This document shows positions 32,932 to 45,120 of a DNA stretch of 64,000 nt, one piece after another (the first letter of the stretch is position 1; every line of letters begins with the position of its first letter). This DNA is from Alnus glutinosa (taxonomy: Eukaryota > Streptophyta > Magnoliopsida > Fagales > Betulaceae). The position numbers and the translations under genes are program-made. The notes below the pieces were generated by a model that was not told the origin of the DNA, ran no database searches, and worked only from the letters and a program-made list of their open reading frames with translations. The DNA is taken from NCBI RefSeq assembly GCF_958979055.1, contig NC_084893.1, positions 28,990,487-29,054,486 on the forward strand, read 5' to 3'.

Positions 32932-33843
32932 GAATGGGATTAGTTCAAAGGCGTATGGGGTTTTCTTTAATCCCCATTTACAGCTTGATTATAAAAACCC
33001 AAGAAACCTTAACGAAGTTTCTTTTGTTGGCGGCGCTGTAAGGTCATAATACTTTTCTCTTTCACTTTGTTTCCCATATTTTCGTTTCAATTTTCTCTCA
33101 ATTTTTCTATCTATTTGTCCATCTGTCTCTCTCTCTGTCTGGTTGCTGATAAAACTGTCGTTGGTTTAGAAAATTTGAGGAAAAAAACCGGTTTTTTGCA
33201 AATTCTAGGGGTTTACGTTTAATTTTTGGATTTGACATGTTTTAAGATCTCTGGGGTTTGACGATCTCCAGAGCCATCATTGTTTGTGCCTTATGAGTTT
33301 ATTGATGTTTCTTTGTAGGAGTTTCTTAGATTAAGTTTTATTTGTCTGCTTCGAGTAGCCTCTGTTTGGTTTCTTAGATTTAGTTTTTTTTTGTGGCCAG
33401 AAGAACATAAGGAAATGTTTGTTCTTTGTCGAATGCAGAAAAAAAAAAGAATCTAATTGAATTGGTTTTTTAATTTTGACAAAACCCATTGTCAAAAATA
33501 ACTTCGTTGAAGAAAAATAGATGGAAGCCAAGAAGTAGGAAAACCATGTAATCTGAGTTGGTACACAAGAAGTAAACCTTTCTTCTGGCGGTCTGGCAGA
33601 TAATGCCGACATTGGACTTCCATTACAATTGCAGTTGTAATACTCATGATTCAGGTACTTTTTTAAACTGCTTCAGTCCCTTATCTTGTTGTTCACATTC
33701 TATATGCCGTATCCTTCAGTTCTGTTTCCTTTTAATGTGTTTCTCATTTCCTTTTTTAACTTATCATCCATTTTTGTTTATTTTAGGTGATATGCACTGT
33801 GCTTCATGCTTGAATATCATGGGAATTATAATACCCTGGGTTT
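32932..33843 (+). other. Candidate exons of an unidentified or broken gene
   Basis: An ATG at 32932 opens a 36-codon stretch beginning MNGISSKAYGVFFNPHLQLD, with a consensus donor GT-AAGG after GGCGGCGCT. Later AG|..|GT blocks at about 33601-33655 and 33787-33843 stay open and in phase, and the last ends in TGA after NIMGIIIPWV. I recognise none of them. They may be a truncated gene cut by the duplication that follows, or chance ORFs. Confidence 0.25.
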
Positions 33844-33994
33844 GATGATAGAGGGTTGTACTCTTTGATGTGTTGATGTTGGTTCTTGAAGCATTTAGAT
33901 ACCATCGACATAAGATCAACATACAGGCATATACTTTTATAAAAACAATTCAACTTACACTGAAAGTCATGTAACTTATGCTGGCAAAATTAAT

Positions 33995-34932
33995 TCGACT
34001 TTCTTTATGTGGTTACCCCCTTGGCAAAGGCCTCTTGCAGAGACTCTTGTTAAACCTATGTGCACATAGTATTACAAGGGAAATTCTAGTGCGTCTTTTG
34101 CTTTTTGTGGTTGTCAGTCAAATGTTGTTATCGTCGATCCCAGTTGTTGGATGGTAAGAGTTTCATCTGATGTCACCAGAGCCATCTGCTTAATTTTTTG
34201 TTTATGTATTAATTTTTTATTGTTAGTGCTATCTCAAATTTTGTCCCTTAACAGGTCTTCCTCCACTGGTCTTGCGTCGAACTTTTGAGATTTTGACATA
34301 TTTGGCTACTAATCATTCTGCTTTTGCCAATATGTTATTCTACTTTGATCCCTTGTTCCAGAGCCTCTAAGTCCTATATGTATGGAAAGCAAGAAGGATA
34401 AAGGCAAGGAGAAAATTGTGGAAGGAGGATTTGCATCAAAACCTTTGGGAAACTCTCTGGATGTGGATGTTCTGTTGATACTGTTCCTGAAGCTTTTGAA
34501 TCGAAAGCTTTTTCTACGCAGCACTGCTCACCTTGAGCAGGTAGATCTGACGTCTTGGTCAAGTGATTTCAAAAATAGCTTAGGCCACAATCTCTCTATT
34601 TCTAATTATATATTATTATATTAGCTTGTTCCATAATCTTGTTATAATTAAATGTAATAACCTGGAGTCCATCTTGTTTTAATTTTTATATTTTTTTTTT
34701 ATTTTTTTTTCTTCTAAATGCTGCGGGTCATGGGTCTGCTTCAAGTAGTTGTTTATACTGATGTATCATGCTCCTATATCTGAAACGCTTTATGTGATGT
34801 ATGCCCTTTTAAGTGCTGTAAACTTTGATTCTCATCATTGGTTAGCCGAACCAAGTGGTTGGGGCAAGGGTTTGTAAAGCTGGTAGGGTTTTTGTTTTGG
34901 TTGTAATAATTATGAATTGTATGTTTAACTTT
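33995..34932 (+). pseudogene. Partial UPL gene duplicate (exons 6-7, start of exon 8 and a piece of intron 13)
   Basis: 33995-34763 is colinear with UPL 24934-25763, introns included. 34804-34932 matches UPL 28984-29116 inside intron 13. Introns are retained, so this is a DNA-level duplication and not a retrocopy. Damage visible by eye: the exon-6 acceptor TTAG has become TTAC; about 66 bp of exon 6 are deleted near 34104; four bases of exon 7 are lost (GATCCCTTGTT against GATCCCTTACTTGTT); and the exon-8 acceptor CAG has become CGG. About 3.2 kb of the parent is missing between the two parts. It cannot encode a ligase. Confidence 0.93.
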
Positions 34933-34972
34933 CTGTTATGTGCGCATGCTTTCTCATCTAAACATTCTCCTT

Positions 34973-35408
34973 TTTTTTTTTTTTGCTCTTTTTTATCTCT
35001 ATTTTTTCTAAGCCATGAGTATCTTGGTTTAGATTTGTTTCTCACCAACACTGCCAAAATCAGAACTAGAAGATGGGGCCTTACAGCAGCCAGTGTCAAG
35101 CAATAAGGAGACATCTCTTCACATGCTGCTTGTGGGGGAATCCATTTTGGGGATTAGGGTTTTTATGAGCACTGAGCTCTGTAATGCTGTCCACTGGTTG
35201 GGAGGTCAGGACAAAAGATCAGTGGCACATGATAACCAATCTATAAGTTCTCTCAATGTACATTTTTTCAGGGTCATGATTTTCTTTTTTTTTCTCCCCA
35301 GGTATTTTGGGAAGACCAGGATTGCTTGCAGTACAGATAGCAGCCCAAAAGAGGTGGATGAAGCAACTTTATGGTAAAAGAATTTGGCCTACTAGGGAAC
35401 CAGAATAG
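34973..35408 (+). other. Candidate terminal exons of an unidentified gene
   Basis: A long pyrimidine tract ending CTCCCCAG (about 35271-35301) is a strong splice acceptor. The frame after it reads GILGRPGLLAVQIAAQKRWM and ends at TAG near 35408 after WPTREPE, which looks like a basic protein tail. Upstream, 35047-35270 is open in one frame (SELEDGALQQPVSSNKETSL). I cannot assign a family or connect it with certainty to the exons near 33 kb. Confidence 0.25.
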
Positions 35409-37155
35409 TGGTGTGTCTGAAATTCATTGTTATTATTATTAAGAATGGCTTGTGTAGTGAGCCTCAGGCGCCCCTCAATGTGTTGAATCTGCACCCTCTA
35501 ATGGAAGCAGGAATTTGGCTGTGTGTCATATGACTTGTCCAGGTGTTCCCTTTTACAAAATATAATGCATTGCTGCTGCTGTGTCATACAGAATCTAATA
35601 ATTTTTACACTCAAGGCCTTGCTTCCACATGCAAAAAAAGGGTCATGTTTGTTTGTCTTTATTCTCTTTTGTTTTCTATTCTCAAGATAAATATATTAAA
35701 AAACAACTCAAAACACATCAAACTCATCAAAACAAAAAAGCAGTATTTTTTATTTTTTATCATCTTTTGTCACGTTAGAATACTCTGAACACAAAAAAGA
35801 AAAAAAATACCTCCAAACCCTAGAAAGGTGGGTTGATATGAGAAATGAATAGATTGATGAGATATAAAAGCGTGTTGATGTGATATAAAAGTAAAATTAA
35901 TTTTGAATTTATTGCGAGTGAAAAGTAAAGAAAAAAAATAATGAATTTGACTCTTTTTTGATAGAAATAATAAAAAGAAAAAAAAGAAAAAGAGTGAGTT
36001 ACCAAGTGGGTCTAAATTTTGGAAATCTCAATCTTCCAAAAATCACATCTCTCTGCAAGGACAAATGTTTTCAGCAATACCAATAACCAAGATCAGATTC
36101 AGCCATGATTAAAGGTGGCATATTTTAGACTGTGAATGGGATAATGGGATTGAAAAGGAATAGAAGATGAGCCGAGCCCACCATAGGCCTACATGGCCTC
36201 CACTACAGCAAGAGGACTGAAGCCCACCACAAGAACTAACCCAATACCTACCAATATCTTCAAACATTTACATCCAAAAATAAGAAAACAACTAGCCGAA
36301 TCACTCTTAAAGCCAATAGGCATAAGAAAACTTGTGTTCACAAAATCAAACGGGGGATGGGTCAAGGAGATGACCGAATGAGAGAGTTCAAGGGTTATAA
36401 GGAGGAACAACCGGTTCCCGTTGAGACTCGAACATGTTTTTCTTGTGTCGTGTTATAGGATAGATGTTCCAATTTAAACAAATTTAGTTTCAACTAAAAC
36501 ACGATCCAAGCCAAACTCATAAAAAATAAGACACATACTATAAGTTGGATTTGAATATTTAAAAAATAGGTTTTTGATATTGGGCAGGTCAAATGTCGTC
36601 TGTTTTTGACCCTCAGAGCAAATAATCGACTCAATGAACACCAATTAAGTAATGTTAGACCTACGACTTTTTTATAACTTGTTGATATGTGTTAACACAC
36701 GACTAGAACTATGTCCGATATTAAAAAAAAAATCAACGCCCTAAAATTATATGCTGACGTGTCAATAAGTTTGTAAAGAATTTTTTTGTAAGCCCCTTCA
36801 CGTGATCCTTAGGTCCCCCTGTTGGTAGAGGATGTGAGTCACTAACTAAAATAGTTGGATTAATTAATATTAAGACATCGAAAATACAAACCGTGGAAGC
36901 ACTGCCAGCAAGCCAATGTGCTCACTGCCTCGGCGCAACCCAACAGGTCCCCCGATCACTCCGTTTGCCAGCTCACCACCCCGTTCCGTTATTAATTCTC
37001 TCTTTCTGCTATCCACGTCACGGCTGATGCTGACTAACGGCGACGTCACACCTTTCATGTCCCCGTCAAACAAAACGCCGTTGGCCCGAAATATTTCTCC
37101 GTTTCACATGGTTATAGAGGCCCATTTCTGGCCCAACTCACAAAGCTCCTCATCA
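35409..37155. other. Intergenic DNA and NOI gene promoter region
   Basis: AT-rich and without a convincing gene. The last few hundred bases, rich in CCGTT and CGTCA-type words, probably form the promoter and early leader of the NOI gene. Open frames here are not protein-like. Confidence 0.5.
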
Positions 37156-37158
37156 CCA

Positions 37159-37186
37159 CCCCCCCCCCCCCCTCTCTCTCTCTCTA
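37159..37186 (+). repeat. Poly-C plus CT microsatellite in NOI 5' leader
   Basis: About 12 C followed by about 7 CT units, roughly 90 bp before the ATG at 37273. A leader position is inferred. Confidence 0.8.
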
Positions 37187-37272
37187 AAAGACTCGTTCTC
37201 TGGTTTTTCTTGCTTTATAGCTTTGTAGTCTTTTTCTTTTCCCGGAAAAGTTTCTCTCTCGCTCTAGAATTC

Positions 37273-39940
37273 ATGTCGGTACGTAAACTCGCTCTAAAAA
37301 TAGTAACTTTTTTTTTTCTTTTTTTCTTTTTTGTATTAAAAGTTCTTCGTTTTATTTCCTGTGATGCTTTTTGTGCTCGATTCGATTCGATTGTTGATCG
37401 ATTTGAGCTTCAGTTTCGGTTGTTTGAGATTGGTAATGGATTTGATCATTTGGGTATTTTTCATTTTCTTAATTTAAGGTCGAAGGCGTATTTGATTAAT
37501 TATGTTAAATTTGGAGCAGTAATTCTGTATTTTCTCTGATTTTTTTCCAATTATATTAGCTGGCGGTCGTCCATGAATTATAAGTAAATGATTTGTGTAT
37601 TTGAATTTGGATTAACTGTGTATTCAATTTCCTGTTGTTGGAGGAAATGGAACCTTCTTGTAGAGATTTATTACACAAATGAAGAGAAACCAAAATCAAA
37701 GCGGGCATGAAAAGTGTGTAGAATGTTTTTATAGAGAAAAATTTGTTTTTAGGAAAAGGAAAGATCTTTTGGGTCAGTCTCTTTGTGTCTGTGTTTTTAT
37801 GTGAAAAGGCCTCTGCCCTGCCCTCCCTCTCTATTAACGAATTAATTAGAGAATCTGTTTTGCTATTTTGAGGAGCTTTGTATTGATCTAAGACATGTCT
37901 GCAACATCGTGTGGGAGCTTTGTTTTAATGTATGTTTACCTGATTAGGAATGACTGACTAGTACTTTTGAGGTTTTCTACTATGGTTGCTGTATTTATTT
38001 TATTTTTTCATTTTGTATATGGGATTTCTTTTATTATGTATGTAATTATCTAACATTCATCCCCTCCACTCCCATCACCAGTGCCAAGTTGATAAAAAAG
38101 AAAATGTATCTTTGCTGACCCAGCAAATCCTTAGATAGTTATTGGACCGCAAAGCTTGTGCTTAATTCTGTGATTTGTTATCTTTGGTCTTTATCATGAA
38201 TTTGGTAAATTGGGAATAAGCTGATCTCGATCGATTACATAATCTATAAGTTGCTACTACTTCTTTCACTTATCTTTTCTTTCTTAGTTAGTACACCCGA
38301 ACAATTACCAATGATATTTGGATTCTGGAATGGACAAAAATGACTTAAAAGACATGACAAACAACAAATTGCCATGCGTATTGAGAAATATAGTTGTATG
38401 AGCAGTCCCATGACACTAAAGTCAATGAAAATTGCGTAATATCTTGTTTAAAGATTTCACTTTGTGTCAGAGCTGAACTAACCTGGTTATTTCAAGTATG
38501 CATTTACTCAAAATCAACCCAAAGTGTATAGTGGGAATGTGCTGACCGCTTAATGCATTGAATCAAATGAAATTCCAACTTATTAGAGTTTACCTAATCA
38601 AGAGGGTGGATGTTTAGAATGAGGTGAATGTGCTACCTGGTTGGACACCTTACAAAGTGTATAAAGCTGTAGCTATTCTGTTCATTGTATGACTGCTCAG
38701 TTAGGCGAGATGACTTATACAATATTGAGAGGACCTGTAAGAATGCCATGTATGAGGTATGCAAAGCTTTATGGCAGGATTATGAGGAAGTATTGGAGTG
38801 TTATGACTGACCAATTAACATGGATTAAAGTAAGGATATAGCAGAATGAACGTGTGTCTTTTTATGTACTTGATTGTCTAGAATCTTGGGGTTTTATACT
38901 GCTTGATTAAGGTATCTGTCATATGCTTTGCTTTTACTTATGGATGAATGCATTGAGTATTTAGCTGCTTTCTTGGGAAATTATCAATTAGAAGCCTATT
39001 CAAGACTTTGTTATAGCATGCTTTTCATTTGGTAACTGGTTGTTTGAATTGGGGTAATCAGCCGCATAAAGAACATATTCAAGCTTTATGTATAATTGCA
39101 TAAGGGTTTAATTCCTTTTTCCGAGTTAATTTTCATTGCACCATTAGCAATATCATTCTATTGCTTTCATATATATGCTTGTTTGCATCTTACTGTGTTT
39201 TAGTCCTCCATGTTGGATGGAGAATGCTCCATATCATCAGTTTTCCCCCTTAGTCTCCAAATATTTTCATTATTTTTATTAATTATGTTCAGTTCTATCA
39301 GAGGACAAGAAAATTACTTGGGTTGAATTATGTGGCTTTTCTTTCTAATTGTGATAGGGTTATTTCTATGTTCCATTTCTGAAGTTCATCATTGGAAGGA
39401 GAATGAGAATTTTAGTACTTCCCTTTTGGGGTACATATTTCTCAATGACAATTCGCATAACGTTTTGTGAACATGGTTACTTATTTTTTGTTATGCGGCT
39501 GTCCTCTGCCTTTCACAGTTACCAGAATCGTTAATAGGAACTTTTTACCTTCCTGTTTCTCCAGCAGGACAAGGGTCGACCGCTGCCAAAATTTGGTGAT
39601 TGGGATGTCAACGATCCTGCTTCAGCTGAGGGATTTACTGTGATTTTTAATAAGGCTAGGGATGAAAAGAAGACGGGTGGCAAACCAGAGTCACCAGGAA
39701 AGGGTGATCCTCAAATTAAGCCTGGAGTGGATCCTGGCAAGCCTCAGCCTGTAAGATGCTATTGGACCTATATATATATTTGCTTTCTTTATTTCTAGGA
39801 CTTGAAAAATTGTTTGAGATTGATGGGCGGTCATTTTTTGCCACCCACTTTTTGTATGCTAATGTGTGATATGTGGATGATTAACTGATTTTCAGAAAAA
39901 ATGGTTTTGCTGCATTCAAGACCCACCTACACAATCCTGA
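37273..39940 (+). CDS. RIN4/NOI-domain protein, 78 aa
   Basis: A small NOI (nitrate-induced) protein, the family that shares its domain with the immune regulator RIN4. I join three exons: 37273-37278 (only ATG TCG), 39565-39750 and 39896-39940. The protein starts MSQDKGRPLPKFGDWD, and PKFGDWD is the core of the AvrRpt2 protease-cleavage-type motif of the family. It continues VNDPASAEGFTVIFNKARDE, the most conserved NOI segment, and ends KKWFCCIQDPPTQS. The adjacent cysteines are likely palmitoylated and would anchor it to the plasma membrane. Length and exon order fit the family. The acceptor at 39564 was chosen over the AG three bases downstream because it gives the usual MSQDKG start. Intron 1 is about 2.3 kb. 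The role in immunity is inferred from the family. Confidence 0.93.
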
Positions 39941-42379
39941 TAAGTTCCTTACTGTGTGAGCGCTTCAACATAAGAGAGCATGTTTTTCTGTAACTAGCTC
40001 CACCATATTGCCCCAAAGAAGATGGGAGCTGTAGAGCCATGGTGGCCTCTGCTGGAATTTAGTGTGTGCTGTAAAACGATTTGTGGTGAGGGAATAGGTA
40101 AAGAAGACAAGTACTTATTGTATCTATATGCACTGCTGTTGTGGTTTATTTATTAGAAGCCAAGCTATTTCTTCCCATATGTGCCTTGTATTACGCTAGT
40201 GCTGTAGAGCTTTGCTTGTGATGTCTTTTCTCTTGTTATTTGTATTATCAAATTGGCCTTGTTCATGATATAATTTTATTTTATTTTTTTTATCTTTTTA
40301 TATATATATATAAGTAATGCTTCTCTTTATAAAGCGTAAAGGGAATAACCCCCACTAATGATTAAAGAAGAACAGAAATCTACAAATACAGTAAAGTTAG
40401 AAAAATGTGAGATATATATAAAGCGATTTCGCCATGATGTTTTTGAGTTTTTCTATGGACTTCTCATGATCTTCAGAACACTTTGCATTTCACTCTATGA
40501 TTTTTATTTTTTTAATTTTTTAACGACTTTTGTGTGGGGAGAACAAATAGTTCTATGAACAGGGGATTATGGTGCAGAAGTTAATGGAAATTAAGTAGAA
40601 AAATTGAACTCCAAATACGTCATCACCACTATTTTGCGAACCCTTAGATTTTAAAAATTAGAATTCAATTCTTATTTAGTGTTCGAATTTCGAGATTTGA
40701 CTTTTTAAAAAAAATTAAATAAAATATAATTTATTTTTGAAAAAAATAAAATCAGAATCATATTCATTTTTTAAAATTCTGTTATCTAACACTTATTGTC
40801 TTTACATTGTAAAAATAATTTAAAGTGGAAGAGGAAAAAGATGACCTTAGCATAACAAAGAGCAGCACAAAGTGTGCTACTCAAATAAAAAACAACATTA
40901 CGAAAGTGTGCTCACGTGGATTAAGCACCAAGTTCTCTAAAATTAGTGATTTTATTTCTATCTATCACTAGTAAAGACAAACCAAAGTGCTTTGCGTGTA
41001 TTTTATGCTACTTTCAGGAACGAACAAAGTTTTTTTTTTAAATTAGATTTGAGAAATTTTCTTCAACAGTCTCTAAATTGACCTTTATTTTAAGAGAAAC
41101 ACAACTTAACCCAATGAATTCTCTTGTTCTCAAAGAAATGAGGATTTAAATGGACAAGAGTTTTGATGGAGGACTAGCTCATTTGAGTTGAGTTTTTCAA
41201 TAATTTAAGGTTTGAAAAGTTAAACATTGCATTTGCTAGGTTATGGGCCGGCAAGCACACGTGGCCCACTCGCAACCCAAAATCAGCCCGAGTGTATTCT
41301 ACGCACATAACAGGGAATCACTTCCCAGGCCATTATCGTACTACACGGATATTAAACTATTATATGAGTCACGACTTAAATACAGCCCTAATTTAAAGGG
41401 CAAACCGTGCTTCAATCAAGGCAATCGTGAGATGAATCGCACGTTAAAGACAAATCATAGTATAAAAACTGACGAAAAACAGCCGCAAACAAGTCATTAT
41501 AAAAGGCAACTCATAATCAGGTAAAATAGATTTTTGGCCCTCGCTCAAAATTGTGTACCTAAACATTTTTCTTCTTTCATTCTTCAAACACTTTGCTAAC
41601 TTATGCATAAGTGTTATTGCCAACTTATGCAAGAGTTATTTCCACCGGTACCCTCTAACAATCGGTGTTCGATACGAGAAAACTGTTCTAACAGCCTTAA
41701 TCTTCTATGGCTTTTTGCTTTGATTAGGCTGGAGCAGACACAAAACAAGGCAAAGCCACAGCTTTGCCCAAAAGCTTGTGGCACGACTTTTTACTTGGAC
41801 CTATCAACTTTTCTACGGTCTCTAGGTCTTGATGAAGTTCATGGCGTAATATATACGAGAGAGCCAAAAATGGGCAGCTCGCATTAGCCAACATAGTCGT
41901 TTGTTTTCTGGGTTCTACTGCACTACTGTGTAGGGTGAGATGGATCCGTGTGAGAAGCTACCCTAACGAAGCCAGCAAGCAATGCTGCCTAACGAGCTTT
42001 GGAGATGCTACTACAGACTCAACACTCTGGAAAAACATGTGTGCTCTACAGTTCTTATTTATGCCCTTTCAACTTCTTCAAATACACATTGTTTCTATAT
42101 ACTAAAAAATGAAACACACATTTCTACCGCCTTGTTATTTCCACGTGTCATTGTTGCCAGTCACAGACTAGCCATAGATTGGTCAAAATGGCAACTAATC
42201 TAGTTTACCCACGGTTGAGCTGAAATGCATGTATTTGTGCCTGCTGCCAAAGAGTTAACAAAGCGGTCTCTATGCTTGTTTTGTCCTGGAGTGATCACAA
42301 AAAGGCAAACAAAAGCCTCAAGGAAGAGTCTGGCTTCATGGTTCTACAAATTGATAAATATCCTATGACAATTCCACAT
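39941..42379. other. NOI 3' UTR and intergenic DNA
   Basis: The first part is the probable NOI 3' UTR. 41230-42250 is less AT-rich and has short open frames, but none resembles a protein I know. It may be old transposon sequence. Confidence 0.5.
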
Positions 42380-44113
42380 CTAAACTCTGGATGTCCCAAG
42401 CTTCCGCTCAAACAGCCGGCGCAGAAGGTAAACTTGGAGAATGCTAGCACCAATGAGTGCTGCTGATTCAAAAAAGGCCTTGTGAACAGCCCTCTTGCCC
42501 ATTCCTTCATTTACTGCAATTCCCATTGAGACAGCAAGGTTAGGTTAGGTTATGAAATGAATGACAAACTAATTCTTTTATAAGCACAAACTAATGCTTG
42601 CGCAGAGAGAGGGCGATTCCATGTTCATGCCAACAATGTGTGCACGTGAGAGCGTGTGTGTGGTGTGTACAAACTCTTAACCAAACCGATTAAAATCATA
42701 ATCTATTCAAGTCAGCATTTTTTTTTTTTTTTAAACTCAAAACTAAGAAGATTTCCTTACACAGAACCTACAATATGATGCAATCCCATGAAAGAATCAA
42801 GTTTGAAGACCTCCGGTTAGTAGGAAACTAAGAGATTTTTTAATATTGTGAAGGGGCATGGCAGATATGATAATCAAGTAACTGGACTAGTCAGAGAAAT
42901 CCTATTGTAGCAATGAACTATTTGTTGGATGGAAGGCAGAAGAAAGCCAAAAAGGGGGTTCATTTTGCTCCGAGAGGTTAAAGGTTCAAAAGGTTTAATC
43001 AGTTGGAAGAACAGATCTGGCATATATTCCTTAATTGGTTTGAAGCCAAGGGTTCTTAGCATCCAAAAGTTTAAAGGAAAAGGTGATTTCTGAAGTCCAA
43101 AGGGAATGAATGAGGAAAAAAAAGACACAAGCATCAAACCATTTTAGGACCGAGTTTTCCTTCTATTCAAAAGAATTCAGAGTTTCAACTTATACCTGTT
43201 GCCTGACGCTCAGTCTGTGCCTCTAGCCAATGCTGTTCAAACTGAATATTGTAAAGAGCTTCCTCCAACTTTGATATCTGTTCTAGTAAGGGGTTAAAAT
43301 GCTCTGCAGGTATGCACAAAGCCAGTGAGTCCAAATTCATAATTCAAAGGGATTGAAAAAAACCAAAAAGGACTGAGAATATTGAAGAATGGTTCACCAT
43401 CTTTTGCATGCGGATCATAGTATGTAAAATGGCTAACATGTATATCAAAGTCGATTGTTTCATGATAGGGAGACTTGTTAGTGAAGCAAAAACGGTGGAG
43501 TCCCTTATGATGAGCCACAAACTCAAACTTCTCACTTGTCTTGTCACGAAAATCATGAATCTGATCGCCAGAAGGTCCTTTCACCTGAAGATTTCGACAA
43601 AGTTGTAGTATAACGGTAGCTTTCACAGCAAGAATAAGAAGCAATAGGGGATAAAACAAGGATAAAACAATTAGACTTATCAGTTTAATAACAAGAAAAC
43701 ATAGTCCAGCTAACACCCATTTTGGCAAACATCTCACCGTAATGATTACAAATTTACGACGACATGAAAATGAATGCTTTCCAGTACCAAGTGATCAAGA
43801 GGGCACAAGAGGAATCGATATGCCATAACTACATTTACCAAAAAAAAAAAAATGGAGGACTTAACAAAACCAACAAATTCGAGCAAAGAAACATGGAGCT
43901 TACCACAAGATCTATGCCATCTTGAGCATAATGCCAAGCTCCATCAACCTTGATTACAACAAAAGATACATGGACCGTATCCCCTTCATATTGGATATCA
44001 TGAGAGAAGCAGTCTTCCCTGTCAATCACAAACCTAATCCCAAACACTACTTGCATGGTCGACAAAAGAGCCAGCAACACAATAAAAGCAAATTTTGGTA
44101 ACCCAGTTGCCAT
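42380..44113 (-). CDS. p24-beta subfamily transmembrane emp24/GOLD cargo receptor
   Basis: p24 proteins cycle between ER and Golgi in COPI/COPII vesicles and help sort cargo such as GPI-anchored proteins. I join four minus-strand exons, 43904-44113, 43398-43584, 43196-43303 and 42380-42513, giving 212 aa. Order: signal peptide (about 1-24, ending STMQVVFG), GOLD domain with the paired cysteines in IDREDCFSH and HRFCFTNKS, a coiled coil (ISKLEEALYNIQFEQHWLEA), one membrane span (ESAALIGASILQVYLL) and a short cytosolic tail RRLFERKLGTSRV. The tail and the ETIDFDIHVSHF segment fit the plant beta class (p24beta2/beta3 type). The ATG follows directly after a splice-acceptor-like CTACAG, so the 5' leader probably lies in a separate upstream exon. 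Confidence 0.95.
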
Positions 44114-45120
44114 CTGTAGATTACAAAGTGATATATCATTAAAAGCGTAAGGCGCACCCGGGAGGTAGTTAGGAGGAGAACGAAAACATATTATACAATG
44201 CATCAAACGAAGAGTAGTAAAATTAACTTCAAGCAAACTTAAAAACGAAAACATATCATCATATAATTTTCTCCAAGATTTACAAAAAACCATCTATTGG
44301 CATAAAGGAAATTCTTCTGTCTTCTCTTGTAAGTTTTCCAGAAACCATTTCCACCGAGACGAACAGAGAACAGAAAGAACAGTTTTTCCCAGAAAAAATT
44401 TCCAGACACTATATTCTATTCAATATATTATATAAGAACGTAACCAGAATGACCCACAATTAGCAATGCGGAATCATATAATTCCAATCACAAAATTGAA
44501 CAAATAGATCGATTTTTCATAATAAAATCTAAGGAAAAATAAGAAGATCTCATTTCATGTACCGTTTGGTCGCTAAGAAAACAAATGAAAGTAAGAGAAA
44601 TCCCGAGAAAATCTTTAATGTTCAACCCATCCAGGAAAAAACCATTCTTCTGGAATTACAAACACCCAAAATATTGGAGATAACAGTACAGCTGCAGCTG
44701 ATCCTCATCCATAAGTCAAATTGAAAGCCATCATAGATCATGAGATAAGCGAGGATAACAAGGACCACTGGAAGATAACATTTCTATTTTCAAAAATTTA
44801 CTTGAATTTTTCTTTCCTTTTCATTTGATTTCCCTTGCTTTCTCAGCAACCAAACAGAGCATCACGGAATCCAACCAAAAAAAAAAAAAATACAGAATTT
44901 GGTCAAATTGAGCTGGAAAAATAAATTATAAAAGGCGAAAATTTATTTACCTTTGAATTTGAACTATCTGATTAAGCCCAAAAAGGAAAAAATTTGAACA
45001 GTCTGATCTGATAAGCGCTTTGAGATTTTTTTCTTTCTTTCTAAGGAAGTGCTTTGAGATTTGTTTTGTACTTCTAATAAGAGATCGAACAGTTTGAGAT
45101 GGTCGAGGTTTAGGTTGTCG
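44114..45120 (-). promoter_or_regulatory. Probable 5' UTR intron and promoter of the p24 gene
   Basis: On the minus strand, CTACAG ends immediately before the ATG, and a consensus donor AAAG|GTAAAT occurs near 44950. This suggests a leader exon at about 44950-45100 and an 835-bp leader intron. It is inferred from splice consensus only. Confidence 0.45.

Noticed and set aside
33787..33843. Possible heavy-metal-binding motif (GDMHCASC)
   Set aside because: It resembles the GMxCxxC metal-binding loop only superficially. It is too short, and no neighbouring exon fits a metal ATPase.
36916..37539. 207-aa plus-strand frame over the NOI exon 1 region
   Set aside because: The N-terminal part is leader and microsatellite sequence and the rest is Phe-rich intron. 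The NOI reading frame uses only the Met-Ser exon here.
41230..42250. Less AT-rich block with several short plus-strand frames
   Set aside because: No frame looks like a known protein, and no LTR pair or inverted repeat was found, so I list it only as intergenic.
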